Below, piece by piece: positions 19,795-28,053 of a stretch of 64,000 bases of DNA. Source of the DNA: Cellulomonas sp. KH9 (GTDB lineage Bacteria > Actinomycetota > Actinomycetes > Actinomycetales > Cellulomonadaceae); NCBI RefSeq assembly GCF_900114185.1, contig NZ_FOSE01000003.1, forward strand, positions 248,001-312,000, read 5' to 3'. The position numbers and the translations under genes were made by a program. Within the stretch, counting starts at the first letter, position 1, and each line of letters starts with the position of its first letter. The notes under the pieces are model-generated. The model saw only the letters and a program-made list of their open reading frames with translations. It was not told the origin of the DNA and ran no database searches.

Positions 19795-20261
19795 CCACGC
19801 TGCAGCGCACGATGATGACCGGCAAGGTGCACCGCGCCACGGTCACGGCCGCCGACCTGCACTACGTCGGCTCCATCACCATCGACGCGGACCTGCTCGC
19901 GGCGGCGGACGTCCTGCCCGGTCAGCAGGTCGACGTCGTCGACGTGACGAACGGCGCGCGCCTGACCACCTACGCGATCGCGGGCGAGCCCGGGGGCGGG
20001 CAGGTCTGCGTCAACGGCGCCGCCGCCCACCTGGTCCACCCCGGCGACGTCGTCATCGTCATCGCCTACGGCACGATGTCCGACGCCGAGGCGCGCACGT
20101 ACACCCCGCACGTCGTCCTCGTCGACGCGGACAACCGCATCGTCGACACGGGCGACGACCCGGGGCAGGTGCCGGACGAGTGGACGGCGCAGACGGGTCT
20201 GGTCGCGTCGGGCCTGCCGCTGGCGCGCGGCCGGGAGGCGGTCGACGGCGCGGTGGGCTGA
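19791..20261 (+). CDS. panD: Aspartate 1-decarboxylase
   Basis: It decarboxylates L-aspartate to beta-alanine for pantothenate. It is made as a proenzyme that cuts itself at Gly27-Ser28 (YVGSITID) to form the pyruvoyl group. The visible partners are K12 (GKVHRATV) and NGAAAHLV in the second half. With 156 residues it is longer than the E. coli enzyme (126), the extra length being a C-terminal tail. The GTG start overlaps the panC stop. M. tuberculosis has coaX next, whereas here nadB follows. Confidence 0.95.
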   Translation: MTTLQRTMMTGKVHRATVTAADLHYVGSITIDADLLAAADVLPGQQVDVVDVTNGARLTTYAIAGEPGGGQVCVNGAAAHLVHPGDVVIVIAYGTMSDAEARTYTPHVVLVDADNRIVDTGDDPGQVPDEWTAQTGLVASGLPLARGREAVDGAVG

Positions 20262-20285
20262 CCGTGCCGCGCTAGTGTCCGCTGC

Positions 20286-22004
20286 GTGCCCGTGCTGCCC
20301 GACCTGCCGTCCGTCCGCCTCGCCACGCGCCTCGCGGCGCCGGAGCCGGGGTGGACGGTGCACGCCGACGCGGTGGTGGTCGGCTCGGGCATCGCGGGTC
20401 TGACGGCCGCGCTCGAGCTGCGCACCCGCGTGCGGCGGGTCCTGCTGGTCACCAAGGGCGTGCTGTCGTCCGGCTCGACGGTGTGGGCGCAGGGCGGGAT
20501 CGCCGCGGCGCTGGACCCCGGCGACTCCCCGGCGGCGCACCTGCAGGACACCCTCGTGGCGGGCGTCGGGCTGTGCGACCCCCGCGCCGTCGAGACCCTG
20601 GTGACCGAGGGGCCGCGGCGGGTGCGCGAGCTGGTGGCCCGTGGCGCGGTGTTCGACACCACGCCCGACGGCCTGCTGAGCCTCACACGCGAGGGCGGTC
20701 ACCTCACGGACCGGATCGCGCACGCGGGCGGGGACGCCACGGGTGCGGAGATCTCCCGTGCGCTGGTCGCGCAGATCGAGGCGGTCCGCGACGACCCGGG
20801 CATCGAGGTCGTGGAGCACGCGCTGGTGCTGGACGTCCTCACCGGGCCGCCGGGGCCCGACGGCTCGCCCGGGGCGGTGGCGGGGGTGACGCTGCACGTC
20901 ATCGGCGAGGGGTCGCGCGACGGTGTCGGTGCGGCGCTGGCACCCGCGGTGGTGCTCGCCACGGGTGGGATCGGTCAGGTGTACCGCTCGTCCACCAACC
21001 CGGCGCAGGCGACCGGGGACGGGATCGCCGCGGCGCTGCGTGCGGGCGCGCTGCTGGGCGACCTGGAGTTCGTGCAGTTCCACCCCACGGTGCTGTGGCT
21101 GGGCACGGGCGTGAAGGGGCAGCTGACGCTCGTGAGCGAGGCCGTGCGGGGGGAGGGGGCCCTGCTGCTGGACACCGACGGCGTGCGGTTCATGCCGGAC
21201 GTGCACCCGCTGGCGGAGCTGGCGCCGCGGGACGTCGTCGCGCACGCGATCGTGCGGCGGCTGGCGGCGACGGGGTCGGACCACGTGTGGCTCGACGCCC
21301 GGCACCTGGGCGCGGACTTCCTGCGGCGGCGGTTCCCGACGATCCACGAGCGGCTGGCGGAGCACGGCATCGACCCGGCGACGGACCTCGTGCCGGTCGC
21401 ACCGGCGCAGCACTACCACTCGGGCGGTGTGGTGACCGACCTCGACGGGCGGTCCTCCCTGGCCGGGCTGTACGCGGTGGGGGAGGTGGCGTGCACGGGC
21501 GTGCACGGGGCCAACCGGCTGGCGTCGAACTCGCTGCTGGAGGGTCTGGTGTTCGCGCACCGCGCCGCGCGGGACGTCGCGGCGCGCGTCGAGGGCGGGT
21601 TCCTGCCGCGGGTCGAGCCGTGCGTGCGGCCGGGCGCCGACGCCCTGGTCGCGGCGGCGTCGCGGGCCCGGGTGCAGCGTGCGGCCACGGACGGCCCCGG
21701 GGTGCTGCGCTCGGCGGACGGCCTGCGCCGTGCGCTCGGCGCGCTGGCGGCGATCCCGGCGGACGCCCAGCAGCGGCGTGACGACGGCCGGCCCCTGGGC
21801 GAGCCGCAGCTCGCGGAGTGGGAGACGACGAACGTGCACCAGGTCGCCACCGTGCTGGCGCTCGCGGCGCTGGCGCGCGAGGAGTCCCGCGGCGGGCACG
21901 CGCGGAGCGACTTCCCGCTCACCAAGGAGGAGTGGCGCGTGCGCGTCGGGGTGAGATCGGGACCGGACGGATCGGTCGAGATCGGGCCCCGCCCGGTCGG
22001 ATAG
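20286..22004 (+). CDS. nadB: L-aspartate oxidase
   Basis: It oxidises L-aspartate to iminoaspartate with FAD, the first step of de novo NAD synthesis. The 572-residue flavoprotein shows the FAD fold VVVGSGIAGLTAALEL (about 30-45), SGSTVWAQGGIAA, the succinate-dehydrogenase-like HPTVLW and EVACTGVHGANRLASNSLLEG. The GTG at 20286 follows a TAGTGT -10-like box (20273-20278) by seven bases, so a leaderless mRNA is likely. nadC, its usual neighbour, is 14.9 kb further on, after the xylanase genes. nadA is not in the window. Confidence 0.95.
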   Translation: MPVLPDLPSVRLATRLAAPEPGWTVHADAVVVGSGIAGLTAALELRTRVRRVLLVTKGVLSSGSTVWAQGGIAAALDPGDSPAAHLQDTLVAGVGLCDPRAVETLVTEGPRRVRELVARGAVFDTTPDGLLSLTREGGHLTDRIAHAGGDATGAEISRALVAQIEAVRDDPGIEVVEHALVLDVLTGPPGPDGSPGAVAGVTLHVIGEGSRDGVGAALAPAVVLATGGIGQVYRSSTNPAQATGDGIAAALRAGALLGDLEFVQFHPTVLWLGTGVKGQLTLVSEAVRGEGALLLDTDGVRFMPDVHPLAELAPRDVVAHAIVRRLAATGSDHVWLDARHLGADFLRRRFPTIHERLAEHGIDPATDLVPVAPAQHYHSGGVVTDLDGRSSLAGLYAVGEVACTGVHGANRLASNSLLEGLVFAHRAARDVAARVEGGFLPRVEPCVRPGADALVAAASRARVQRAATDGPGVLRSADGLRRALGALAAIPADAQQRRDDGRPLGEPQLAEWETTNVHQVATVLALAALAREESRGGHARSDFPLTKEEWRVRVGVRSGPDGSVEIGPRPVG

Positions 22005-22027
22005 TCCGATGAGCACGTTCCCAGGGC

Positions 22028-22111
22028 CGAAACTTTCTCCAGACGTCGGACGACTTGCCTGCATCTGAACGGGTGACCAGGTCTGCCGCTTTCCCGCAGG
22101 GATCCCTAGGT
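22028..22111 (+). promoter_or_regulatory. Operator and promoter of first xylanase gene
   Basis: CGAAACTTTC (22028-22037) matches ten of eleven bases of the palindrome CGAAASTTTCG, bound by LacI-type xylan/xylose repressors in Streptomyces and relatives. A -10-like TAGGTT lies at 22106-22111, 68 bases after the operator. The two other xylanase genes have the same arrangement with nearly the same spacing. Confidence 0.6.
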
Positions 22112-22164
22112 TCAGGGGTCCGGCCCCGTACGCGCGGGGTGCTGTGCTGCGCAAGGGAGCGACG

Positions 22165-25100
22165 ATGCACGTCAAGAGGCGCCGTAAGGTGCACGAAAGT
22201 ATCGGTGTGACGGCCGCTGTCGTGGCCCTGGTCGCAGCACCGATGGTCGGGACGACGCTGTCGTCCGCGACGGCTGCGGGCCCGGTCACGGTCCTGTCCC
22301 TCGACTTCGAGGACGGGACGTCGAGCGGCTGGGCGCAGAACGGCAACCCGACCCTCAGCTACCCGACCGACACCGTCCTCCAGGTCGCGAACCGTGTCGA
22401 GGACTGGGACGGGCTGACGTCGCCGGCCATCGCCGTCGAGGAGGGTGTGACCTACACCTTCAGCGCCCGCGCGAAGCTCGCCGACGGGACCGTCGGCACG
22501 ACGTCCGCGCGGTTCCAGACCGGCGCGCCGGCCTACGACTGGATCGGCAACACCGGCGGCATCACGGCCGCGGGCTGGACGTTGATCAGCGGCACCTGGA
22601 CCGCCCCCGCGACCCGGAACGAGACCATCACGTTCAGCGCGTCCGACCTCGACGGGTCCTCGGCCGCGTACACGTACCTCGTCGACGACCTGCTCGTCAC
22701 GCGACCCGGCACCGACCCGGCGACGCCCGTCACGGTCGCCGCCGCCGACTTCCAGACCGAGGGCCGCGGTGGCTGGACGCAGAGCGGCAACGCGACGCTG
22801 AGCGACGTCACCCTCGGCCGCCACCTGCGGGTGGCCGACCGCGCCAACGACTACGACGGCATCAAGTCGCCCGTCACGAACTTCGAGGCCGGTGTCGAGT
22901 ACACCGTCTCGGCCCGCGCGCGGCTCGCGGCCGGCACGCCCGGCACGGCCGACCTGCGGTTCGTCACCGACCCGGGCTACACGTGGATCGGCAACACGAC
23001 CGTCGACGCGACGGGGTGGAAGACCGTCACCGGCACCTTCACGCCCACCGAGGACACCTCGCGTGCGCTGTTCATCGGCACCGGTGCCCTGAGCACCGGT
23101 GGCCTGTACGCCTACGAGGTCGACGACATCCGCGTCACGCGTCCGGCCCCCGTGGGCACGCCGACGCCGACGCCGACGCCGACCGCGACCACGGTCGCCG
23201 CCGCGAGCTTCGACGACGGCACCCTGGGCGACCTGCGGCAGAGCGGCACGCCGTCGCTCGCGTACGTCACCGAGGGCGAGGGCAAGGCCCTGAGCGTGAC
23301 CGGCCGCGACCAGACCTGGTTCACCGCCGAGTCCGCGACCGGCATCTTCGAGGCGGGCGTCGAGTACACCTTCAGCGCGCGCATGCGGCTGCTCGAGGAG
23401 CACGCCGGCGCGATGGGGCGCTTCACGATGTACGACGGCGCCTACACGCCCGTCGGCCCCGTGGCCCTGAGCAGCACCGCGTGGGCGACCGTCACCGGGA
23501 CCTACACCCTCCCGGCCGGCGTCGACGCGAGCACCGTCAAGTTCGTCCTCGAGGCGGGCACGTGGGAGGGCTCGACCCCCGGCTTCCTCGTCGACGACGT
23601 CCTGGTCACCGGCGCCACGAGCGGCACGGGCCCGGTCGACCCGGGGACGCCCCCCGCCCCCGTCACGGTCCTGAGCTCGGACTTCGAGTCCGGTGTGACG
23701 CCGTGGGTGGCCCGCAACGCCACCGTCGCGCGCACCACGACGGACGCGCACACCGGCACGGGCGCCATGCTCGTGTCGGGCCGGACGCAGAACTGGCACG
23801 GCGCGCAGACGCCGGTCAACCCGATCTTCGCCCCCGGCGGCACCTACACCATCTCGGCGTGGGTCCGGCTGGCCCCGGGCGAGGCGGACACGACCGTGAA
23901 GATGACGGTCGCCGAGCTGCCCGAGGCGTGGAACGAGGCCGCCCCGGCGGTCCCCGTGACCGACGACGCCTGGGTCCAGCTCACCGGCACGTACACGCGT
24001 GCCGCGGGCGTCACCGGCGGTGACCTCTACTTCGAGGCCGCCGGCGTCACGACGAGCTTCCTCGTCGACGACGTCACCATCGTCGGTCCGCCGGTCGCCA
24101 CCGGCCCCGGCGACGGCTGGGTCCCGGACCTCGAGGGCTTCGTCCCCGGCGGTGCGGTCAACCCGACCACCACGCCCGTCACCACCGCCCGCACGGTCGA
24201 GGGCGCGTCGAACACCGCCGCGCTGACGTTCGACGACGGCCCCAACGGTGCCGACACGGCCGCGCTGCTGGACTTCCTGGCGGCGAACGACCTGGTCGCG
24301 ACGTTCTGCGTCATCGGCCAGAACGTCACGGCCCCCGGTGGTGCCGCGACGCTCCAGCGGATCGTGGCCGAGGGGCACACGCTGTGCAACCACGGCACGT
24401 CGTACGCGGACATGGGCGGCATGACCAAGGCGCAGGTCGAGACCGACCTCAAGGCGAACCTCACGATCATCCGCAACGCGCTCGGTGACCCGGACGCGCC
24501 CGTCCCGTACTTCCGGGCGCCCAACGGCAGCTGGGGCCAGACGGCCGCCGTGGCCGTCGCGCTCGGCATGCAGCCGCTCGGCGTGACCAACACGATCTCC
24601 GACTGGGAGTCCCTGGACGAGGCGACGCTGACCACGAACCTGCGGGCAGCCATGAAGAACGGCGAGATCGTCCTCGTGCACGACGGCGGCGGCAACCGTG
24701 CCGCGTCCGTCGCCGCGACGCGGACCGTCGTCACCGAGCGGCTCGCCGCCGGCTGGGCGTTCACGCTGCCCACGGGCGGTGCGGACGGCTCGTACGTCCC
24801 GTCGGGCAGCATCGACGCCGACTTCGAGGACAACACCCTGCAGGGGTGGACGGGCCGCGACGCCGGCAACGGCGCGCCGACCGTCGAGGTCGTCGCACCG
24901 GGTCGTGCCTCGCAGTACGCGGCACGGATCTCGAACCGCGACGGTCAGGGCGAGGGTCTGCAGCACAGCGTGGCGGGCATCTTCGAGTCCGGCGCGACGT
25001 ACGACTTCTCGGCGTGGATCAAGTTCGAGGGCACCCCGGGTGACGTCACCCTGAGCGCCCACGTCGACGGGTCGTACCCGAACCTGGTGCAGCTGCCGGG

Positions 25101-27807
25101 CATGGCGAACGACTGGGTGCAGGTCTCCGGCACGTTCGCGATGCCGCCCTACACGACGGCGGCGGAGGTCTACTTCGAGACGGCGTGGGCGCAGGGCGCG
25201 GCAGGCAACACCTCCACGTTCCTCGTCGACGACATCACGTTCACCAAGCGGCCCGACCCGGTGATCCAGACCGACCTGGCGTCGCTGTACGAGTCGGTGA
25301 ACGTGCCGCTCGGTGTGGCGATCGACTCGCGCGAGACGCAGCGTTCGGCGGCGACCCTGCTGAACAAGCACTTCGAGCAGGTCACGGCCGAGAACTCCAT
25401 GAAGCCGGAGAACTGGTACAACGGCCGCACGTTCGCCCCCAACGCGGACACGCGGGCGGTCATGGACCACGCCGTCGCCAACGACCTGCGGGTGTACGGG
25501 CACGTGCTCGTGTGGCACGCGCAGACGCCGGCCTGGTTCTTCCAGGACGACGCGGGCGTGGCCCTGCCGGTCAACGACGCGAGCGCGGTGATCGTCCGTC
25601 AGCGGATGGAGGACCACATCGAGAACGTCGCCCGCTGGATCGCCGAGGAGTACGGCGACTTCGGCTCGCCGACCAACCCGGTCGTCGGCTGGGACGTCGT
25701 CAACGAGGTCATCTCCGACCAGGACCCGGACGACGGCATGCGTCGCAGCGACTGGTACAAGTACCTCGGCGAGGAGTTCGTCGACAGCGCGTTCGAGTAC
25801 GCCGACCAGTACGTCAACGGCGTGTACCTCGCGCCCGGTGCGGACCGGATCCCGCTCTTCATCAACGACTACAACTCCGAGCTGAAGAGCAAGCAGGACC
25901 GGTACTACGCGCTGGTCCAGCGGCTCCTCGAGCGTGACGTCCCGATCGACGGCGTGGGCCACCAGTTCCACGTCTCGCTGTCGGTGCCGGTCTCGTTCCT
26001 CGAGGGCGCCCTGGAGCGGTTCTCCGGCCTGGGGCTGCTGCAGGCGGTCACGGAGTTCGACGTCACCACGGGCTCCCCGGCGACGGAGGCCCTGTTCATC
26101 GAGCAGGGCTACTACTACCGGGACGCGTTCGAGGCCTTCCACCGGTACGAGGACCAGATGTTCTCGATCACCGTGTGGGGCCTGTACGACACCCGGTCGT
26201 GGCGGAACTCCAGCGGTGGGCCGCTCGTCTTCGACGAGGGCATGCAGGCGAAGCCGGCCTACTACGGCATCGTCGGCAGCGACCTGCCGGCGCGGATCCG
26301 CACGGCCGCCTCGTTCGCCGGGGACGTGGCGCTCGACGCCGACGCCGCCGCCGACGTCGCGTGGCAGCAGCTCCCGCTGCACGACGTGGACGGGCAGGTC
26401 GGCTTCCAGACCCGCTGGGCGCCGGACCACCTGACGGTGTACGCCGCCGTGAAGGACGCCTACGACACCCTCGAGGTGCAGGTCGGTGACGAGACCTACG
26501 CGTTCTCGCGCACCGGCTCGGGTGACGTCGAGGGCGTCGTGTCCGACACCGCCGACGGGTGGGCCGCCGTGGTCCACGTGCCGGTGGCTGCCGAGCTGGG
26601 CGACGTCCTGCAGGTCGACGTCCGGGTCGTCGACGGTGACACGGTGGTCGGCTGGAACACGCCCGGTCACCTGGGCGAGCTCTCGCTGGTCGACCCGCTG
26701 TCCACGGTCGAGGTCGTGAAGACCGCGACCGAGCCGACGGTCGACGGCGAGGTGGACCCGCAGTGGCAGGACGCGGCCACGGTCTCCACGGGCAAGCAGG
26801 TCGACGGCGCACCCGGTGCGACCGCCACCGTCCGGACCCTGTGGAGGGGCAGGACGCTGTTCGTCCTGGCCGACGTCGTGGACGCCACACCGGACACCTC
26901 CGCCACGGCGGCCCACGAGAAGGACTCGTTCGAGATCTTCCTCGACGCGGGGAACTTCAAGAACCCGACCTTCCGGTACGACGACCTGCACGTGCGGGTC
27001 GACGCAGCGGGCGGGGTCACCATCGGTCAGGGTGACCAGGGGTTCCACATGGCCCGGGTCCAGGCCGAGGTCGTCACGACGGCCACCGGCTACCGTGTGG
27101 AGGCGGCCGTCGACATGCTCGACCAGTACGTCGGCCTCGGCACGTTCCACGGCCTGGACTTCCAGGTCAACGACGCGACCGACGGCGCGCGCACCTCGGT
27201 GCGCACGTGGGCGGACCCGACCGGTCTGGGCTTCCAGTCGCCGCAGCGCTGGGGCGTGGCACAGCTCGTGTCGTCGCTCACGCCGCCGGTCGACGGCGTC
27301 GAGCCGTCGCTGTCCCTCTCGCTCCCGGCCGTGAAGGCTGGCGGCGCTGTGACGGTGGACCTCGCCGGGTTCACGCCCGGTGACACGGTGACGATCGCGC
27401 TCGGCGCGGGCGTCACGGCCACGGGTGGCGCCGGTGGTGTCGGTGCCGCGGTCGCGGCACCGGCGGGCACCACGGTGCTGGGCTCGGTCGTCGTGGCCGG
27501 CAACGGCGCGGCGTCGCTCACGGTCACCATCCCGGCGACGCTCGCGGCGGGCACGTACCGCATCGTGGCGGCCGTCGGCGGCGACGTCCTCGCGGAGGGC
27601 GCGCTGACCGTCCTCGCGGCGGACGCGGCGGCAGGCCCGGGTGGTGCGGCGACGCCGCCGGCCCGTGGCGGCAGCCTCGCCACCACGGGTGCGGGCCTGG
27701 GACTGGGCCTGCTGGGTCTCCTGGTGCTGCTGACGGGCGCGTTCCTGCTCGTCGTGCGTCGCCGGGGCCACCTCGCCTCCGAGGTGGGCCGCACGCTGCG
27801 TCGCTGA
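22165..27807 (+). CDS. Giant cell-wall-anchored CE4 deacetylase / GH10 xylanase
   Basis: This is an extracellular, 1880-residue xylan-degrading protein. Order: signal peptide (1-39), three CBM4/9-like modules (about 41-185, 186-328 and 343-485, with a Thr-Pro linker at 330-342), CBM22-like (501-644), CE4 polysaccharide deacetylase (683-872), CBM22-like (881-1027), GH10 (1032-1376), a degenerate and a full CBM9-like module (about 1379-1706), an Ig-like module (1712-1821) and the sorting signal LATTG (1838-1842) with a membrane helix and basic tail. GH10 acid/base is E1181 (WDVVNEV) and the nucleophile E1297 (VTEFDV). CE4 has TFDDGP (D690, D691) and H743, but Y747 stands where the second metal histidine is expected. 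The ATG at 22165 has AAGGGAG five bases before it. The protein probably binds xylan, removes acetyl groups and cuts the chain. Confidence 0.9.
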   Translation: MHVKRRRKVHESIGVTAAVVALVAAPMVGTTLSSATAAGPVTVLSLDFEDGTSSGWAQNGNPTLSYPTDTVLQVANRVEDWDGLTSPAIAVEEGVTYTFSARAKLADGTVGTTSARFQTGAPAYDWIGNTGGITAAGWTLISGTWTAPATRNETITFSASDLDGSSAAYTYLVDDLLVTRPGTDPATPVTVAAADFQTEGRGGWTQSGNATLSDVTLGRHLRVADRANDYDGIKSPVTNFEAGVEYTVSARARLAAGTPGTADLRFVTDPGYTWIGNTTVDATGWKTVTGTFTPTEDTSRALFIGTGALSTGGLYAYEVDDIRVTRPAPVGTPTPTPTPTATTVAAASFDDGTLGDLRQSGTPSLAYVTEGEGKALSVTGRDQTWFTAESATGIFEAGVEYTFSARMRLLEEHAGAMGRFTMYDGAYTPVGPVALSSTAWATVTGTYTLPAGVDASTVKFVLEAGTWEGSTPGFLVDDVLVTGATSGTGPVDPGTPPAPVTVLSSDFESGVTPWVARNATVARTTTDAHTGTGAMLVSGRTQNWHGAQTPVNPIFAPGGTYTISAWVRLAPGEADTTVKMTVAELPEAWNEAAPAVPVTDDAWVQLTGTYTRAAGVTGGDLYFEAAGVTTSFLVDDVTIVGPPVATGPGDGWVPDLEGFVPGGAVNPTTTPVTTARTVEGASNTAALTFDDGPNGADTAALLDFLAANDLVATFCVIGQNVTAPGGAATLQRIVAEGHTLCNHGTSYADMGGMTKAQVETDLKANLTIIRNALGDPDAPVPYFRAPNGSWGQTAAVAVALGMQPLGVTNTISDWESLDEATLTTNLRAAMKNGEIVLVHDGGGNRAASVAATRTVVTERLAAGWAFTLPTGGADGSYVPSGSIDADFEDNTLQGWTGRDAGNGAPTVEVVAPGRASQYAARISNRDGQGEGLQHSVAGIFESGATYDFSAWIKFEGTPGDVTLSAHVDGSYPNLVQLPGMANDWVQVSGTFAMPPYTTAAEVYFETAWAQGAAGNTSTFLVDDITFTKRPDPVIQTDLASLYESVNVPLGVAIDSRETQRSAATLLNKHFEQVTAENSMKPENWYNGRTFAPNADTRAVMDHAVANDLRVYGHVLVWHAQTPAWFFQDDAGVALPVNDASAVIVRQRMEDHIENVARWIAEEYGDFGSPTNPVVGWDVVNEVISDQDPDDGMRRSDWYKYLGEEFVDSAFEYADQYVNGVYLAPGADRIPLFINDYNSELKSKQDRYYALVQRLLERDVPIDGVGHQFHVSLSVPVSFLEGALERFSGLGLLQAVTEFDVTTGSPATEALFIEQGYYYRDAFEAFHRYEDQMFSITVWGLYDTRSWRNSSGGPLVFDEGMQAKPAYYGIVGSDLPARIRTAASFAGDVALDADAAADVAWQQLPLHDVDGQVGFQTRWAPDHLTVYAAVKDAYDTLEVQVGDETYAFSRTGSGDVEGVVSDTADGWAAVVHVPVAAELGDVLQVDVRVVDGDTVVGWNTPGHLGELSLVDPLSTVEVVKTATEPTVDGEVDPQWQDAATVSTGKQVDGAPGATATVRTLWRGRTLFVLADVVDATPDTSATAAHEKDSFEIFLDAGNFKNPTFRYDDLHVRVDAAGGVTIGQGDQGFHMARVQAEVVTTATGYRVEAAVDMLDQYVGLGTFHGLDFQVNDATDGARTSVRTWADPTGLGFQSPQRWGVAQLVSSLTPPVDGVEPSLSLSLPAVKAGGAVTVDLAGFTPGDTVTIALGAGVTATGGAGGVGAAVAAPAGTTVLGSVVVAGNGAASLTVTIPATLAAGTYRIVAAVGGDVLAEGALTVLAADAAAGPGGAATPPARGGSLATTGAGLGLGLLGLLVLLTGAFLLVVRRRGHLASEVGRTLRR

Positions 27808-27854
27808 CGCAGCGCGTCCCGGGGGCCCTCCCACCCCCGGGACGCACCCGACGG

Positions 27855-27894
27855 AGCCCCACCGGCAGGTACCCCCCTGCTCGCCGGTGGGGCT
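27855..27894 (+). terminator. Terminator after first xylanase gene
   Basis: A 12-bp perfect stem, AGCCCCACCGGC (27855-27866) with GCCGGTGGGGCT (27883-27894), is followed by TCGTCGT. It lies 47 bases after the stop. Similar hairpins with the same CCCCRCCGGC core follow the second and third xylanase genes, so the terminator was duplicated with the cassette. Confidence 0.8.
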
Positions 27895-27931
27895 TCGTCG
27901 TGCGCGCCGGCACCGCGCCCCCGACCCCGCT

Positions 27932-28014
27932 GAAACTTTCGGCCTCGATCCGACATCCATCTACGTGCTGGGACCGCTTCCCCCTGGTCGGATGACCAAC
28001 TCGGCGCGTACGGT
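27932..28014 (+). promoter_or_regulatory. Operator and promoter of second xylanase gene
   Basis: GAAACTTTCG (27932-27941) matches ten of eleven bases of CGAAASTTTCG. The -10-like TACGGT is at 28009-28014, 67 bases downstream, and the ATG is 39 bases after that. The stretch following the operator, TCGATCCGACATCCATC, resembles the same position before the third gene. Confidence 0.6.
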
Positions 28015-28053
28015 GGGTCCGATACCGGACTTTCCGTGCGCAAGGGAGCGTCA

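Noticed and set aside
21919..27960. A 2013-codon open frame on the minus strand across the first xylanase gene
   Set aside because: It is the mirror of a strongly GC3-biased gene. The product is Arg/Gly/Val/Asp-rich without domains, and no start signals are visible. The plus-strand gene has clear catalytic domains.
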